Shown here piece by piece: positions 12,401-24,617 of a DNA stretch of 64,000 nucleotides. The position numbers were made by a program, and so were the translations under genes. The notes under the pieces were generated by a model. It saw only the letters and a program-made list of their open reading frames with translations, searched no databases and had not been told where the DNA came from. The number at the start of each line of letters is the position of its first letter. Position 1 is the stretch's first letter. This DNA is from Primulina eburnea. Lineage: Eukaryota > Streptophyta > Magnoliopsida > Lamiales > Gesneriaceae. The stretch lies in contig NC_133101.1 of assembly GCF_022965805.1 (NCBI RefSeq), forward strand, positions 22,158,868 to 22,222,867, read 5' to 3'.

Positions 12401-12808
12401 TTGCTTAATAAAATTTGTGAATTTATTAGCCGGGTTGCCAAAACGTTCGCATTTTTGTTGAAAAACCAACACCGATAAAAATTACGTCCCGGCGTATAAA
12501 ATCACCTCAAAACCCCTTATTTTTCAAAAATAATAAAAAGCATCTCCCAACTTTTAAATAATTAAAAGCAACAAATTAATAAAAATCATTTTCTATTTTT
12601 CAGCCATCGGTCTCCGTTCCTCGATCGCAACTCGAATAACCTTTTAAAAATACATTTTAATGCAACACTATATAAAATATAATTTAGACATGTCAAGATG
12701 CACAACATAATTAATTCATGCAATTATAACATTTAATTAAAATATAAAAGAATTTAATGATTGCATGCATGTAGTTTACGTGAATCTTTAAATTTTCGGG
12801 GCGTTACA
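9404..12808 (-). repeat. Left LTR (3' LTR) of the giant-LTR element
   Basis: In element orientation it starts tgtaacgccccgaaaa, a common plant gypsy LTR start. Contains a C-rich middle (about 11,090-11,730) that creates chance ORFs on both strands; none resembles a known protein, and the same ORFs recur in the right LTR. It has lost one base at its outer edge (taaacg versus tgaaacg). Confidence 0.85.
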
Positions 12809-13086
12809 ATCCTCCCCCCTTAAATTGAATTCCGTCCTCGAAATTCGCTTATCAAATAATTTCTTATTTCATATCATATCACATTTAAAAATTCTAAAGC
12901 ATAACAATCAAATATTATCATAAAGCTATTAAACATGCGACGTAAACATATAATTCATATAATTATGCAGGTAACATCATAAAATCATATAAAGCATGTA
13001 AACTTACAAATTTGAGGCTTGACGACTGATCTTCCCGGCACTGATGGTGGCACAACCCTTTATAGAACCATTGCTCTGATACCAAC
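12809..13086 (-). other. Internal region of the giant-LTR element (PBS and PPT only)
   Basis: Contains the polypurine tract as its complement (cctccccccttaaa, 12,811-12,824) and the primer-binding site as its complement (13,073-13,084, matching the initiator tRNA-Met 3' end). Nothing else is recognised; no ORF. Confidence 0.85.
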
Positions 13087-16000
13087 TGAAACGTCTGCCC
13101 TTTTTCGTTTTCTTAAAAAGTGCTAGAAATTTTTTTTTTTTTTTAAACCTCACATAGCATCGGCCGAACCACAAAATATTTTTGACATCATTTTAAAAAT
13201 AAACATCCAACTGCCATTTAAAAATCTAAAGAAAAGTATTTTAAAGCATAAATCGTCAAACATTTTACCAACCTAAAAACATTATTTGAAAAGTATAGCC
13301 CATACTATAACCTCTCAAAAATATCTCATAATATAAATAAAAGACGTAAAATATATCTTTAACATTACTTAAAATCATAAATAATAACTAGTGCCGAAAA
13401 CTAGCGTCGGTCCTCGGGTTATGTGCACCTTCAGTCCAGTCAAGTCAACCATCAAGACCTCCATTATCATATTCATAATCAATATAACCTGCATCAATCA
13501 CACCTAGTGAGTCTAAAGACTCAACACGTCATATTCTTGATAACGAGTAATACATAATACAATTAACATATAACAGTGAAAAATACTTATACTTAAAATA
13601 TCGTTTTCATGAAGATGCATAAACATAAACATTTTCGTAAATATTTTCATGATGCAGAAAACTTTAAACAATGACATTTTCGTAAACTTAATCATATCAT
13701 CCTCAACATATTCATATTATCATCAACATATACATGTTTTTTTTTCCTTTCGTTGAATTCAGATCGTTAATTGTGACTTTCGTGTTCATCTACGTCTACG
13801 TCTACGTGTTGGGCGATGGATCCATCTACATGTAACCACAGTACTGGGCGGCGGGGACACCAGCAACACTCTCACCGGTCAACTGGGCCTTGGCCTTACG
13901 TATTAACATATCATCGTATACATCTACATGTCCGTATCCAAGGAAACACGATCGTCGGGCTCCCACTGGGACCATAACCCTCACGAAATTTCCAACATAT
14001 CATCGTATTAGTCACAATTACTTCACTTCCTTCAACGTTTCATATTCTCATCACTTAATAAAATTTAAACATGCATATAACATTTTTCTTTTAAACCAAG
14101 CATGCATCATGTCTTTTAAATGTCCATAATTAAACCATAAAATCCATAAACGTTTTAAAAATAACATTTTAACACATATACATCCATGAACATTTAAAAT
14201 AACATTTGAACATATAAAAATTCATAAACATTCCAAATAATCATATTAGCATATAAAACAGCATTCAGGACACTGCCATGACGTTTACTAATTTCTAGGT
14301 GTAAAATGACCGTTTTACCCCTAGACGTAAAATTTCACGTTTTTGACATTTTCTTAATTTCATTGACCCTAACATGTCCCAAATAATTATTTAAGCTTAC
14401 AAGAATTTTCTCATAATTTTATTTCGCTTAATTCGACGACTTTTAATTTATTCTTTAAATTTGACATATTAATGCGTTTTAATCCCGAATTAAACCAAAC
14501 ATTCATATAAAATTCCCAAATTAAAAACTTAGACTTATAATAATTACTTAAGCTTAAATCTAATTTTTCTTAATTTTATAAAGCTTAAAACTAGGCGTTT
14601 CAATTAACTCACTAATTGGCGTTTCGTGCGGCGATTAAATTCCGAATAAATCCAAAACTCGTTATTTTGATCCCAAATTTTTAACATAGCCTTTTTATTA
14701 TTTATTCTACCCTTTCATGTCATGAGCCACCCCCGTGGACCCACGGATTCAATTTTAGCCTTATCATTTTCGTTTTTGACACCCTAACGAACACACCGAG
14801 CCATCTCCTAATTTACTCGAGCCACGCCCGAGCCACCTTGAGCCGAGACCTAGCCAACACACCTAGGGACCCTACTATGCAAGCCCAGCCCCAAAACATG
14901 ACCCTAACCCGCTCAAAAAGCTCCTGGAACTCGACCCGTATTTCTGCACATGTGTGTGTGTAGTGTCCTTGAACAAAAGAGACTCCTATCTGGTCTAGCA
15001 CTCCTCCAGCCAAGCCCCCACCGAACCCAGTCGACCCTAACTAACCCTGGACCACGCCCAGCCCCAGCCCAGACCATCCCAAGCCCTGAACCGCGCGCAC
15101 AGACCACCTGAAGAAGACAACAGCCTGCGCGTCCAAGCTTTTCCTCCCGTTTTCAGCTTCTTCCCTCAAACCAGTTGCGACCCAGCCGCACCCGCTCTTA
15201 GCCCGACCCCTGCCCATGACCATAGGACCCTGATGAAACTACCCTGAGCCACCCAGCCCTAGCAACAAGCCCCCACGGCTGCTGTCCCTACCCACCGTTT
15301 AACGCACGAGGAGTCCCTTCACCATGGGACTCCTCCAAGGCTAACCGTGAGGGGTCCTAGCCATGCTAGGACCCTTCCTGACCCTAGACCGAGACCCTTA
15401 GGACCCAACCCCCAGCCCTGGTCGAGCCCCAACGCCCCATGCAAAGTGATCAAGCTATGCCCTCAACAAGCACACATATCTCAAAAAAACTCACGGCCCT
15501 TCCCTTGCTGTTCTTTGCCTATGGTTCCAGCATGTTTCCTCCATTATTTTATCATGTTTTGGCTATAAAATAATTCCATATTATTACCCTATCCATGGCA
15601 GCCCCTTAACAACATAATATTCATGATTTTGGATCAAATACATGCCTTAAAAATTCACATGTTATGCAGAAACGAAATTGTTTCATGATGCACTTGTTTT
15701 TCATGCAAAAACTCAATTAAATAAATACTATGGTGTGATAGATGAGAAAAGGAGAATATGGCGTGCCTTTGCGTATTTTACGCACGAATTTTCGTTGACG
15801 AATCGAAGAACGGCGGCGAGAAGACGTTGGCTGAATTTTTTCTCCAAAAACCAAAGCTTTTCCTCTTGATTATTGCTTGTGTGTGTCGTGTAAATTTGAG
15901 AGAATTGTTGCAAGGAAGAGTTTGAAAGAAATTGGGAAGTGGGGCGTGTAATAGGTTAGGAAATATGGGGTGAAATTGTACATTAAATACTTAATTAGTC

Positions 16001-16491
16001 TACTAACAAGGCTTAGGCCCATTAAGAAGTTAATTAGGCCCGATTAAGCTCATTATTGTTTAATTAAAATATTAAAAATAATTTTGCTTAATAAAATTTG
16101 TGAATTTATTAGCCGGGTTGCCAAAACGTTCGCATTTTTGTTGAAAAACCAACACCGATAAAAATTACGTCCCGGCGTATAAAATCACCTCAAAACCCCT
16201 TATTTTTCAAAAATAATAAAAAGCATCTCCCAACTTTTAAATAATTAAAAGCAACAAATTAATAAAAATCATTTTCTATTTTTCAGCCATCGGTCTCCGT
16301 TCCTCGATCGCAACTCGAATAACCTTTTAAAAATACATTTTAATGCAACACTATATAAAATATAATTTAGACATGTCAAGATGCACAACATAATTAATTC
16401 ATGCAATTATAACATTTAATTAAAATATAAAAGAATTTAATGATTGAATGCATGTAGTTTACGTGAATATTTAAATTTTCGGGGCGTTACA
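13087..16491 (-). repeat. Right LTR (5' LTR) of the giant-LTR element
   Basis: Same length as the left LTR and about 99% identical by eye. Ends ggggcgttaca at 16,491, followed by the target duplication ataaa. Confidence 0.85.
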
Positions 16492-16496
16492 ATAAA

Positions 16497-17759
16497 TGTA
16501 TCCGTAAATTTATTCGTACAAGAGTAATAAATCATAATCAATAGATTCCACAATTTTAAAAAGTCAAGAATAAGTGCATCCATGTTCTCAGCGTTGATAC
16601 TATTTGATATGTGTCTACCCCGCAAATACAACACATTATCCGTATTTTCAGCCATCTTACAAACAAAAAAATCATTAGTTAACAAATATTATATTTTTAA
16701 TCAACAAAATTTAACTAAATTTTTTACATTAAACGTATTTTTTGATGACAAATATGTAATAAAAAAAATATTGTAGATTAAATAATTTCTTCTAAAAAAC
16801 AATAATACTTCATAATACGTAACATTTAATTATAATAAATACATTCGTAATAATATACTTATAATGAATACATTATTAATAAGAATAAGGACAATTCTTA
16901 TATAATAAATGTTATGAAAAAATATATACTTGTTTTTATAAATTTACTATTACTTTTAATTTGGTTATTATTAGCTGATTACTGTCACTAATAATTATTT
17001 TTGTCATTAGATTATTTTTTCTTAAAATATATAACTCATTAAAATAAATCAAATAATATATATAAACCAAAATTGAGAATAAATTTTAAAATTTCACATA
17101 ATTTTAACCTACGTAATTTATAACACAATTAATATTATAATTGTAGATATAATATACATAAAATTTCACGTAAATATAAAATCCGTAGTTTATACACATA
17201 TTATAATACTAATAATACAATTAAGTATAATTAATATAACGTAAACATAATTACTTTAAATACAATTAAATCAAAGTAATAACTCACGTTAATGTTTATT
17301 AATAATAAATAACAATTAAGTAATTAACAATTACATCTAATTAACATTCAAATATAATTAACAACTCACGTAAAGAATTATTCCAACAATAATTAATATT
17401 CACGTAAATATAATTCTTTTAAATATAATTGTTGTGATTATTATAAAATTATATCACATAATATAATTATTGTAATTAAATTTTACGTAAATTAAATATA
17501 ATTATTGTAATTATTGTAGATATGATCATATCACGTAAATATAATTACCGTAATTAAATTAAGTGTAATTATTATTATTTCCAAAATTTCTAAATCACAT
17601 TTTTATAATTACAATAATGCAATAAATATTATAATTAGTGTCATTACATAAAACTGATATAACAATCGAACACTAAAAAATATAATAAACAACATAAATA
17701 TAATTATCTCTTAATATTATGAAAAATATCGAACACTTACGTTACTAAATAAATGGAGA
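16497..17759. other. AT-rich distal part of the MULE
   Basis: Extremely AT-rich sequence between the two nested LTR elements, with many repeats of 'aattaa', 'cacgtaaatataat' and similar words. No convincing ORF. It belongs to the MULE by position. Confidence 0.5.
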
Positions 17760-17893
17760 AGTGTTGTAATGTCCGGAAATTTAATCCTAGTAATCTGTAA
17801 TTATTGACTTATAATTTGATATGATTATGAAAGGATTAACCGAGACACGATTTGAGATAACGTGTGAAAATATATGTGCGAGGACAGTACCAT

Positions 17894-18112
17894 TGGCGCA
17901 CATGCGCGACATGAGACGCGCACATGCGCGAATTGGACAGAAGGTCTCGCGCATATGCGCGACAGGAGGGCGCGCATATGCGCGAGCTGTGCGATGGGGC
18001 AAGGAGAATTCCAGTAGGTCTCGCGCATATGCGCGAGCTGTCGAGGAGAACATTGCGCAGACCAGTAGGTCTCGCGCATATGCGCCAATATAGGTCGCGC
18101 ATATGCGCGAGA
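17894..18112. repeat. Palindromic gcgcatatgcgc array in the LTR
   Basis: Seven copies of a self-complementary core: two gcgcacatgcgc and five cgcgcatatgcg(c), spaced irregularly by about 22-50 bp. Most are extended to tctcgcgcatatgcgcgag. The array lies 130-350 bp from the LTR start, upstream of the presumed promoter, and recurs in the 3' LTR at 24,747-24,965. It produces spurious Arg/Ala/Tyr-rich ORFs on both strands. Confidence 0.9.
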
Positions 18113-19007
18113 CGTGTGTTGCGAAGGAATAGGCCACGTTGCTGAATCATGCATTGTATATATATAGGTACGAAATTGCATTCATTCAGAGCTTCAGAAA
18201 TAAAAATCGAAAGCCGAGGGGAAAACTTAGCTTTTGGAATTCAAATTATTATCGTTCGAAATCCGTCTGTCTGATTTTGAATCCGACTTCGGTATTGAGT
18301 TCCTAGCAACGTAGCCTACAACTGGACGTAAGTTTTGCTACGTTTTGACATGTCTTGAAATTATGTTATTATCAGAATTGAATAGGATTCATATATGATG
18401 TTCTTGATATGTTAGACATCGTAGAATCGAAGTCAGATTAAGAAACGGACTGATTATGGAATTATTATGATTTTCTGAAGTTAATTACTGAGATATGATA
18501 TCAGAGTGTATTGGTATCGATTATGAATTAAGAGAATTGTTATCTGGTGATGTGGTATTGACAGGAATACCGAGTTTGTACCGTTATGCCGATGATTTGA
18601 ATTAAATCCAGATTAATCAGTTTCAGTGTTGAATTGAGAATGGAATATTGATATTATGATTCCTGATATATTGTTTCAGATTTACAGAGATAGTCTTGAG
18701 TTCAGAACTGATATTACTTCAGACCGAAACTGCAAACGAAATGTATAAGTCAATGTGGTATTGGGAGATCGACTTGAGTCGGTATAGACTTGAGTTTCCC
18801 TAAATCACATACTTTACTGTATTGCATTGATATTGCATTGATTTGATGGATATACTTGTTCTCTTGATTTATAGATAGCAGGTGTTAGACGAGTAGTCTT
18901 ATGACAGAAGTGCCTGATAGTGGTGGGATTACCACGGGCACATTGCACGATGTCATGAGATATTGTATTGGCGGAAATGCCATAGTCTGTCACTGGATAA
19001 TTGAATA

Positions 19008-19260
19008 TCGATGTGGATAGAATTATAGCTCTTTTACTGGTGATCAGTATTGTATCGATGTGGATAGAATTATAACTTCTTCTATTACTGTTGATCGATG
19101 TTATATCTATGTGGATAGAATTGGAGTTTCTTCTATTACTGGTGATCGATACTATACTGATGTGGATAGAAACAGAGCTTCTTCTATTACTGGTGATCGA
19201 TACTATATCGACGTGGATAGAACTGAAGTCTTTTCTATTACTGTTGGTCGATATGGAATG
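19008..19260. repeat. 51-bp tandem repeats in the LTR
   Basis: About five copies of a unit containing gatgtggatagaa, then ttcttctattactg and tgatcgatac. The 51-bp period is a multiple of three, so an ORF runs through it on each strand by chance. Recurs in the 3' LTR (about 25,855-26,105) and as a single unit in the LTRs of gypsy element 2. Confidence 0.85.
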
Positions 19261-19784
19261 CCAATGTCTGGAAACCGGGATCCCTAGGCTAGGATTGAGT
19301 CTAGTCTGAGTCGTGGAGTCACGAGCATTGTCGACAGTTTGATATTGATTATATTTCAGATGTTGATACATATATCTGTTACCTGATTACATGCTTTATA
19401 TTTGTTTATATGATTGCATGTTTCGTTGATTTATACTGGGATTATATTCTCACCGGAATTATCCGGCTGTTGTCTTGTCTGTATGTGTACATGACAACAG
19501 GTGGGACAGGTTCAGGGTTGAGGAGATGAAGAAAGATCGTGATAGAGTGGAGACTTCGGACTTGGATGTATATAGAGTTTCGACACTTGATATTTAGATG
19601 TTGAACTTTAGTTTTAATGAATTGTAGACGGTATAGGACTTGTACTTTAATTTATACTGAGTTGTATATTAGTTTGATTTCACTACGTTCCGCATTTTAA
19701 AAAAAATTTAGACCCTGTTTTAATTGATTAATTAGTCCCAATTATGGTTAAGAACTTGATTAGCGTCCGGGTCCCCACAACAGG

Positions 19785-19796
19785 TGGTATCAGAGC
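19785..19796 (+). other. Primer-binding site, gypsy element 1
   Basis: tggtatcagagc, complementary to the 3' end of plant initiator tRNA-Met, five bases after the 5' LTR. Confidence 0.9.
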
Positions 19797-20023
19797 GATA
19801 GATCCTTGAGATTGAGATAGGAGTGAGTGAGCGGGGTAGAATGTGTTTTCTTTCCTGCTTTTGATTGCTAGCATGAATTCCTGTTTTAATAAATATTTGC
19901 CTGAATATCTGATTTTGATATGGTATTGTGTATTATTTGGAATGGATCGGGTGTAAGATGATCCGAGGAGGGCTGAAACTGGTAAGTGGTATTTGGAATT
20001 ACTAACCTCTTCGATTATCAGAT

Positions 20024-20865
20024 ATGCCTCCGAGAAGAGTACCTGAACAGGGTAGTACATCGAATCCTCCTATGGATGTGACCCCTACTCCAATGGAGCA
20101 ATTGTTGAAAAGATTTCAGTCATTCCATCCACCGACTTTGAAAGGTACGGAGAATTCCGTGGAATGTGAAAGTTGGTTGGACGATATTGAATCGATGTTT
20201 GAATCTTTGGAATATACTGATGAAAAGAGAGTGAAATTGATCGGACACCAGCTGCACGACGTTGCTAAACACTGGTGGATCACGACGAAACGGGCATTGG
20301 AACAACGAGGTACGGCCATTACCTGGGATGTGTTTAGAACTGAATTTTATCAACGGTTCTTTCCAGTTTCATATAGGAAGGACAAAGGAGCCGAGTTCGC
20401 CAACTTGAGAAAGGGCCAGTTAAACATTGAGGAATATGTGGCTAAGTTCTCTACTTTGCTCCGATTTGCTCCTCATGTGGCTGAGCATGATGAGGCCGTT
20501 GCGGACCTGTTTATAAATGGCCTAAATCCTGAAATCTTTACCTTGGTGAATACCGGGAGGCCAAACAATTTCACCGATGCCTTGAACCGAGCCAAGGGAG
20601 CCGAGGCCGGTTTAATGAGACAGAGAGAGGCTTCGTTTGCGCCTTCAGCATCGAGATCACAGTTGCCTCCACCAGCTTCCCGATTTGAAACGGCAGTGTT
20701 AGTGGGAAGAAAGACTTTCTGAAAGCTAAGGGGAAGAAATTCAAGAAAGCTGGAAGTAGCTCATCCAGTTCGAGTGGCTCTAGACAGACTGGTCAGGGCC
20801 AGAGTTACACAGGACCCTACTGTAGCACTTGTGGAGGGAAGCATTCCACTGAGCAGTGCCGAGGA
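20024..20865 (+). pseudogene. gag of gypsy element 1, frameshifted
   Basis: Capsid/nucleocapsid precursor forming the particle in which the RNA is copied. Begins MPPRRVPEQGSTSNPP at 20,024. The retrotransposon gag core is visible at residues about 40-190 (ESWLDDIE, HWWITTKRAL, FRTEFYQRFFP, GQLNIEEYVAKF, NRAKGAEAG). The frame ends at 20,722. By comparison with gypsy element 2, a small indel near 20,695 shifts the frame, and the reading continues through a Ser-rich stretch to a first Cys-rich knuckle (CSTCGGKHSTEQC) before the next open frame. Confidence 0.85.
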
Positions 20866-21453
20866 GTGTTCGGCAACTGTCGCATTTGTAAGCAGTATGG
20901 ACACTTTGCCCGAGTGTGTCCACAGCGAGGTGCTCAGGGATCCCAGGCTGCTGAGTCGTCTGGATCAGCGGCTCAGACAGGTAGACGATCTTCTGCCATT
21001 CATTCCTTTCAGCTAGCACCGTCTACTCAGTCACAGCAGAGGCCAGGAGGGAGCCAGACAGCGAGCCAACCTCCTCGACAGCAGGCCCGACTATTCGCTT
21101 TGGCTGAGGAGCAAGCACAGGATGCACCTGATGATGTCGTGGCAGGTAACTGTTTTATTTCTAGCTATCCTGCATATGTGTTGATTGACACTGGTGCATC
21201 ACATACTTTTATTTCTGGGAGATTTGCATTGAGTTATGCGTTACCTATTGAGTCATTGTCTGCGGTAGTGTCTGTTTCTTTTCCGTTAGGAACAGGGTTG
21301 ATGTCAGTGAAAACTGTTAAATCTAGTATACTGCAGTACGATGAGCATACGATTGAGTTGGACTGTATTGTGCTTGGGATATCTGATTTTGATTGTATTA
21401 TCGGTATCGATACGTTAACCAAGTACAGGGCTACAGTCGATTGTTTCCACTAG
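20866..21453 (+). pseudogene. Zinc knuckle and aspartic protease of gypsy element 1
   Basis: Begins within the polyprotein. CRICKQYGHFARVC is a CX2CX4HX4C RNA-binding knuckle. A Gln/Ser-rich linker follows, and the retropepsin motif IDTGASHTF (near 21,185-21,210) marks the protease that would cleave the polyprotein, with a distal ILGISDFDCIIGID segment. A single in-frame TAG (21,451-21,453) separates it from pol; the same position is AAG in gypsy element 2. Confidence 0.85.
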
Positions 21454-21474
21454 ATTGTCCGATTCAGACCTGAG

Positions 21475-23334
21475 ATGGCTGAGGAGTGGAAATTTTATGG
21501 TAAGGGTTCTCGTGCTAGAATTCCTTTGATTTCTGCAATGAACATGACTCGACTATTGCAGAAAGGAGCGGATGGATTCCTGGTATATTCAGTTGATTTA
21601 CTGAAATCGAGCCCATCATTGGCGGACTTGCCAGTGGTGTGTGAATTTGCTGATGTCTTTCCAGACGAGATTCCTGGATTGCCTCCGATTCGAGAAATAG
21701 ATTTCAGCATTGAGTTAATGCCAGGAACAGTTCCGATTTCGAGAGCTCCATACAGGATGGCACCGATCGAGTTGAAAGAGTTGAAAGAACAGTTGGAGGA
21801 TTTACTGGCCAAGGGGTATATCAGACCGAGTGTATCTCCTTGGGGTGCTCCAGTACTGTTCGTGAGAAAGAAGGATGGGTCGATGAGACTTTGTATCGAC
21901 TACCGGCAACTGAACAAGGCAACGGTAAAGAATAAATATCCATTGCCTCATATTGATGATTTATTTGATCAGTTGCAGGGTTCTTCGGTGTATTCCAAGA
22001 TCGATTTGAGATCTGGATACCATCAACTAAGAGTCAGAGATTCTGATATCTCAAAGACAGCATTCAGAACCAGGTATGGACACTATGAGTTTATTGTTAT
22101 GCCTTATGGTTTGACGAATGCACCAACGGTATTTATGGGATTGAGGAACCGCGTCTTTCAGAAATATTTGGATGATTTCGTTATCATATTCATTGATGAT
22201 ATATTGATCTATTCAAAGAATATGATGGAACATGCTAATCATCTGAGGACTGTGTTGAGAATTTTGAGGGCAGAGAAACTGTATGCTAAATTGTCGAAAT
22301 GCGAGTTTTGGCTGAAACAGGTTGTGTTTTTGGGTCACATTATATCGGGAGACGGTATATCAGTTGATCCCAGTAAGGTTGAAGCCGTGATTAGTTGGCC
22401 GAGACCTACATCTGTGTCGGAGATTCGCAGTTTCATGGGTTTGGCAGGATATTATCGCCGATTCATTAAAGATTTTTCGAGTATTGCCAAACCAATTACG
22501 CAGTTAACTCAGAAGAATGTTCCGTTTGTTTGGTCAGAAGACTGTGAATCCAGTTTTCTGGAATTGAGAAAGAGATTGACCAGTGCGCCTGTGTTGACGA
22601 TTCCTTCAGGCACTGGTGGATTTGTTGTTTACTGTGATGCATCTCACCGAGGATTGGGTTGTGTTTTGATGCAGCGGGGGCATGTGATTGCTTATGCCTC
22701 GAGACAACTGAAATCCCATGAATCTCGTTACCCAATTCATGATTTGGAATTGGCAGCCATAGTCTTTGCATTGAAGATATGGCGACATTATTTGTACGGT
22801 GAGAAATTCGAGATTTATTCTGATCACAAAAGCTTGAAATATCTGTTTTCACAATCAGAGTTGAATATGAGACAGCGGAGATGGCTGGATTTATTGAAGG
22901 ACTTTGATTGTGAGATCAAATACTATCCAAGGAAGTCCAATGCAGCAGCAGATGCACTGAGTCGAAAGGTATGTTCTCTATCCTTATCGACTATGGGTGT
23001 TTCGAATTTGATTGAAGACTGCTGTTTGTCTGGATTAGTATTTGAGACTGATAGGAGACCTATGAGATTATATACTATTCAAGCTGAACCAGAGCTGATT
23101 TTGAGAATTAAAGCAGCTCAGAAAGGTGATCAGAATATACAGAAGTCGATTGCCATGGTTAAAGCGGGACATCGATCGGAATATCGGGTGAAAAATGGTA
23201 TTTTGTATGTGAATAATCGTCTAATTGTGCCGAATGTTTCGGATTTGAAACAACAGATATTGACAGAAGCGCACAACAGTCGTTTTAGCATTCATCCTGG
23301 TGGCAGGAAAATGTACAATGATTTAAAGACATAG
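21475..23334 (+). pseudogene. Reverse transcriptase-RNase H of gypsy element 1
   Basis: Copies element RNA into DNA. RT landmarks in order: [39 protein letters not shown] and the catalytic FIDDILIYS (YXDD equivalent). Then the thumb ([17 protein letters not shown]) and RNase H ([34 protein letters not shown]). The start of integrase (KYPLPH is [15 protein letters not shown] is integrase zinc region) lies near 23,265. It ends at a TAG (23,332-23,334) where gypsy element 2 has CAG, so this is one premature stop in an otherwise open polyprotein frame. Confidence 0.92.
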
Positions 23335-24519
23335 TATTGGTGGAAACAAATGAAATCTGATGTGACTGAATTTGTAGCCAAGTGTCTGAATTGCCAACAG
23401 GTGAAAGCTGAAAGAAAGAAACCAGGAGGATTGTTGCAAAGTTTGTCCATTCCTGAATGGAAATGGGATCACATTTCCATGGACTTTGTGACCCAGTTAC
23501 CGAGATCCTCCAGAGGTTGTGATGCGATTTGGGCCATAATTGATCGATTGACCAAATCTGCATGTTTTATTCCATACAGAATGACGTATAGATACGATCA
23601 GATGGCCGATATCTATGTCAAAGAAGTTGTTAGATTGCATGGAGTGCCGAAATCGATTGTTTCAGACCGAGATCCTCGGTTTATTTCGCACTTCTGGCAG
23701 AGTTTGCAGCAATCTCTCGGTACGAAATTATATCTGAGTACCGCATATCATCCACAGACCGACGGACAGTAAGAACGTACGATCCAGACATTGGAAGATA
23801 TGCTGAGAGCTGTAGTGCTGGATTTTAGCACTAGTTGGCAAGATGCATTGCCTCTTTGTGAATTTTCGTACAACAACAGCTATCAGATGAGTATTGAGAT
23901 GGCTCCATTCGAAGCGTTGTACGGAAAGAAATGCAGATCCCCTCTTTATTGGGATGATATCTCTGAAGTTCCTGAGACTGGACCTGATATGATCAGAGAT
24001 ATGACGGAAAAAGTGAAACTTATTCAGAAGAAAATGAAGGCAGCCCAGGATAGACAAGCCAAATATGCCAACCTCAGACGACGACCGTTGGTATTTGAGG
24101 TAGGAGACCGAGTATTCCTGAAGATTTCTCCTTTCAGAGGTGTTGTCAGATTTGGGAAGAAAGGAAAGTTGTCTCCACGATATGTCGGTCCTTATGAAAT
24201 AATTGAAAAGATAGGAGATCGTGCCTATCGACTCGATTTGCCGCCTTCATTATCTGGAATACATGATGTTTTTCATGTATCAATGCTGCGGAAATATCTC
24301 CCTGATGACTCTTACGTGATTCAACCAGACGAGACTGAGCTGGATGAGACATTGAGTTATGTCGAGAAACCGATTCGGATTATCGATCGTAAAGAAAAAC
24401 AGCTCAGAACGAAGATGATTCCTCCAGTGAAAGTTCAATGGACTCGTCATGGTGTTGAAGAAACTACTTGGGAGACTGAATCTGACATGAGACAAGAATT
24501 CCCAGCATTATTTCAGTAA
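23335..24519 (+). pseudogene. Integrase and chromodomain-like tail of gypsy element 1
   Basis: Joins element DNA to the genome. The H-H-C-C zinc domain begins before the upstream stop and ends with CLNCQQVKAERKKPGG. Catalytic core: MDFVTQLP (first D), VSDRDPRF (second D), and an E after the in-frame TAA at 23,770-23,772 (ERTIQTLEDML). Then the PFEALYGKKCRSP segment, GPYEI/YRLDLPP, the FHVSMLRKY module and a chromodomain-like tail ending at 24,519. Same frame as upstream pol; only the stops interrupt it. Confidence 0.9.
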
Positions 24520-24602
24520 TGTAAATATTTGTTCAGTTTGGATTACATTCTCTCTTAATGTTATGATTTGACTAGCTGTGATTTCGAGGACGAAATCGTA
24601 TC

Positions 24603-24617
24603 TTAGGGGGGGAGAAA
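24603..24617 (+). other. Polypurine tract, gypsy element 1
   Basis: ttaggggggggagaaa immediately before the 3' LTR; primes plus-strand DNA synthesis. Confidence 0.85.

Larger units (their letters stand above)
9404..16491 (-). mobile_element. Non-autonomous LTR element with giant LTRs and a 278-bp interior
   Basis: Two near-identical 3,405-bp direct repeats (9404-12,808 and 13,087-16,491) are bounded by t(g)...ca and by a perfect 5-bp duplication ataaa (9399-9403, 16,492-16,496). The interior of 278 bp carries a complementary tRNA-Met primer site on the minus strand (gctctgatacca, 13,073-13,084) beside the right LTR and a pyrimidine tract beside the left LTR. The element therefore reads right to left. 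There is no gag or pol; it must rely on proteins from another element. Roughly 25 differences by eye between LTRs suggest a recent insertion. Confidence 0.9.
17765..19779 (+). repeat. 5' LTR of gypsy element 1
   Basis: Starts tgtaatgtccgg and ends gtccccaca. 2,015 bp; the 3' LTR is 2,010 bp and differs by a short tatata indel near 18,153 and scattered substitutions. Contains a palindrome array (17,894-18,112) and 51-bp tandem repeats (about 19,008-19,260). Confidence 0.93.

Noticed and set aside
17787..18181. Several overlapping Arg/Ala/Tyr-rich ORFs on both strands
   Set aside because: They arise from the gcgcatatgcgc palindromes and recur in the 3' LTR; not genes.
18814..19371. 185-codon minus-strand Ser/Ile-rich ORF
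   Set aside because: Product of the 51-bp tandem repeats in the LTR (period divisible by three); the copy in the 3' LTR is cut short.
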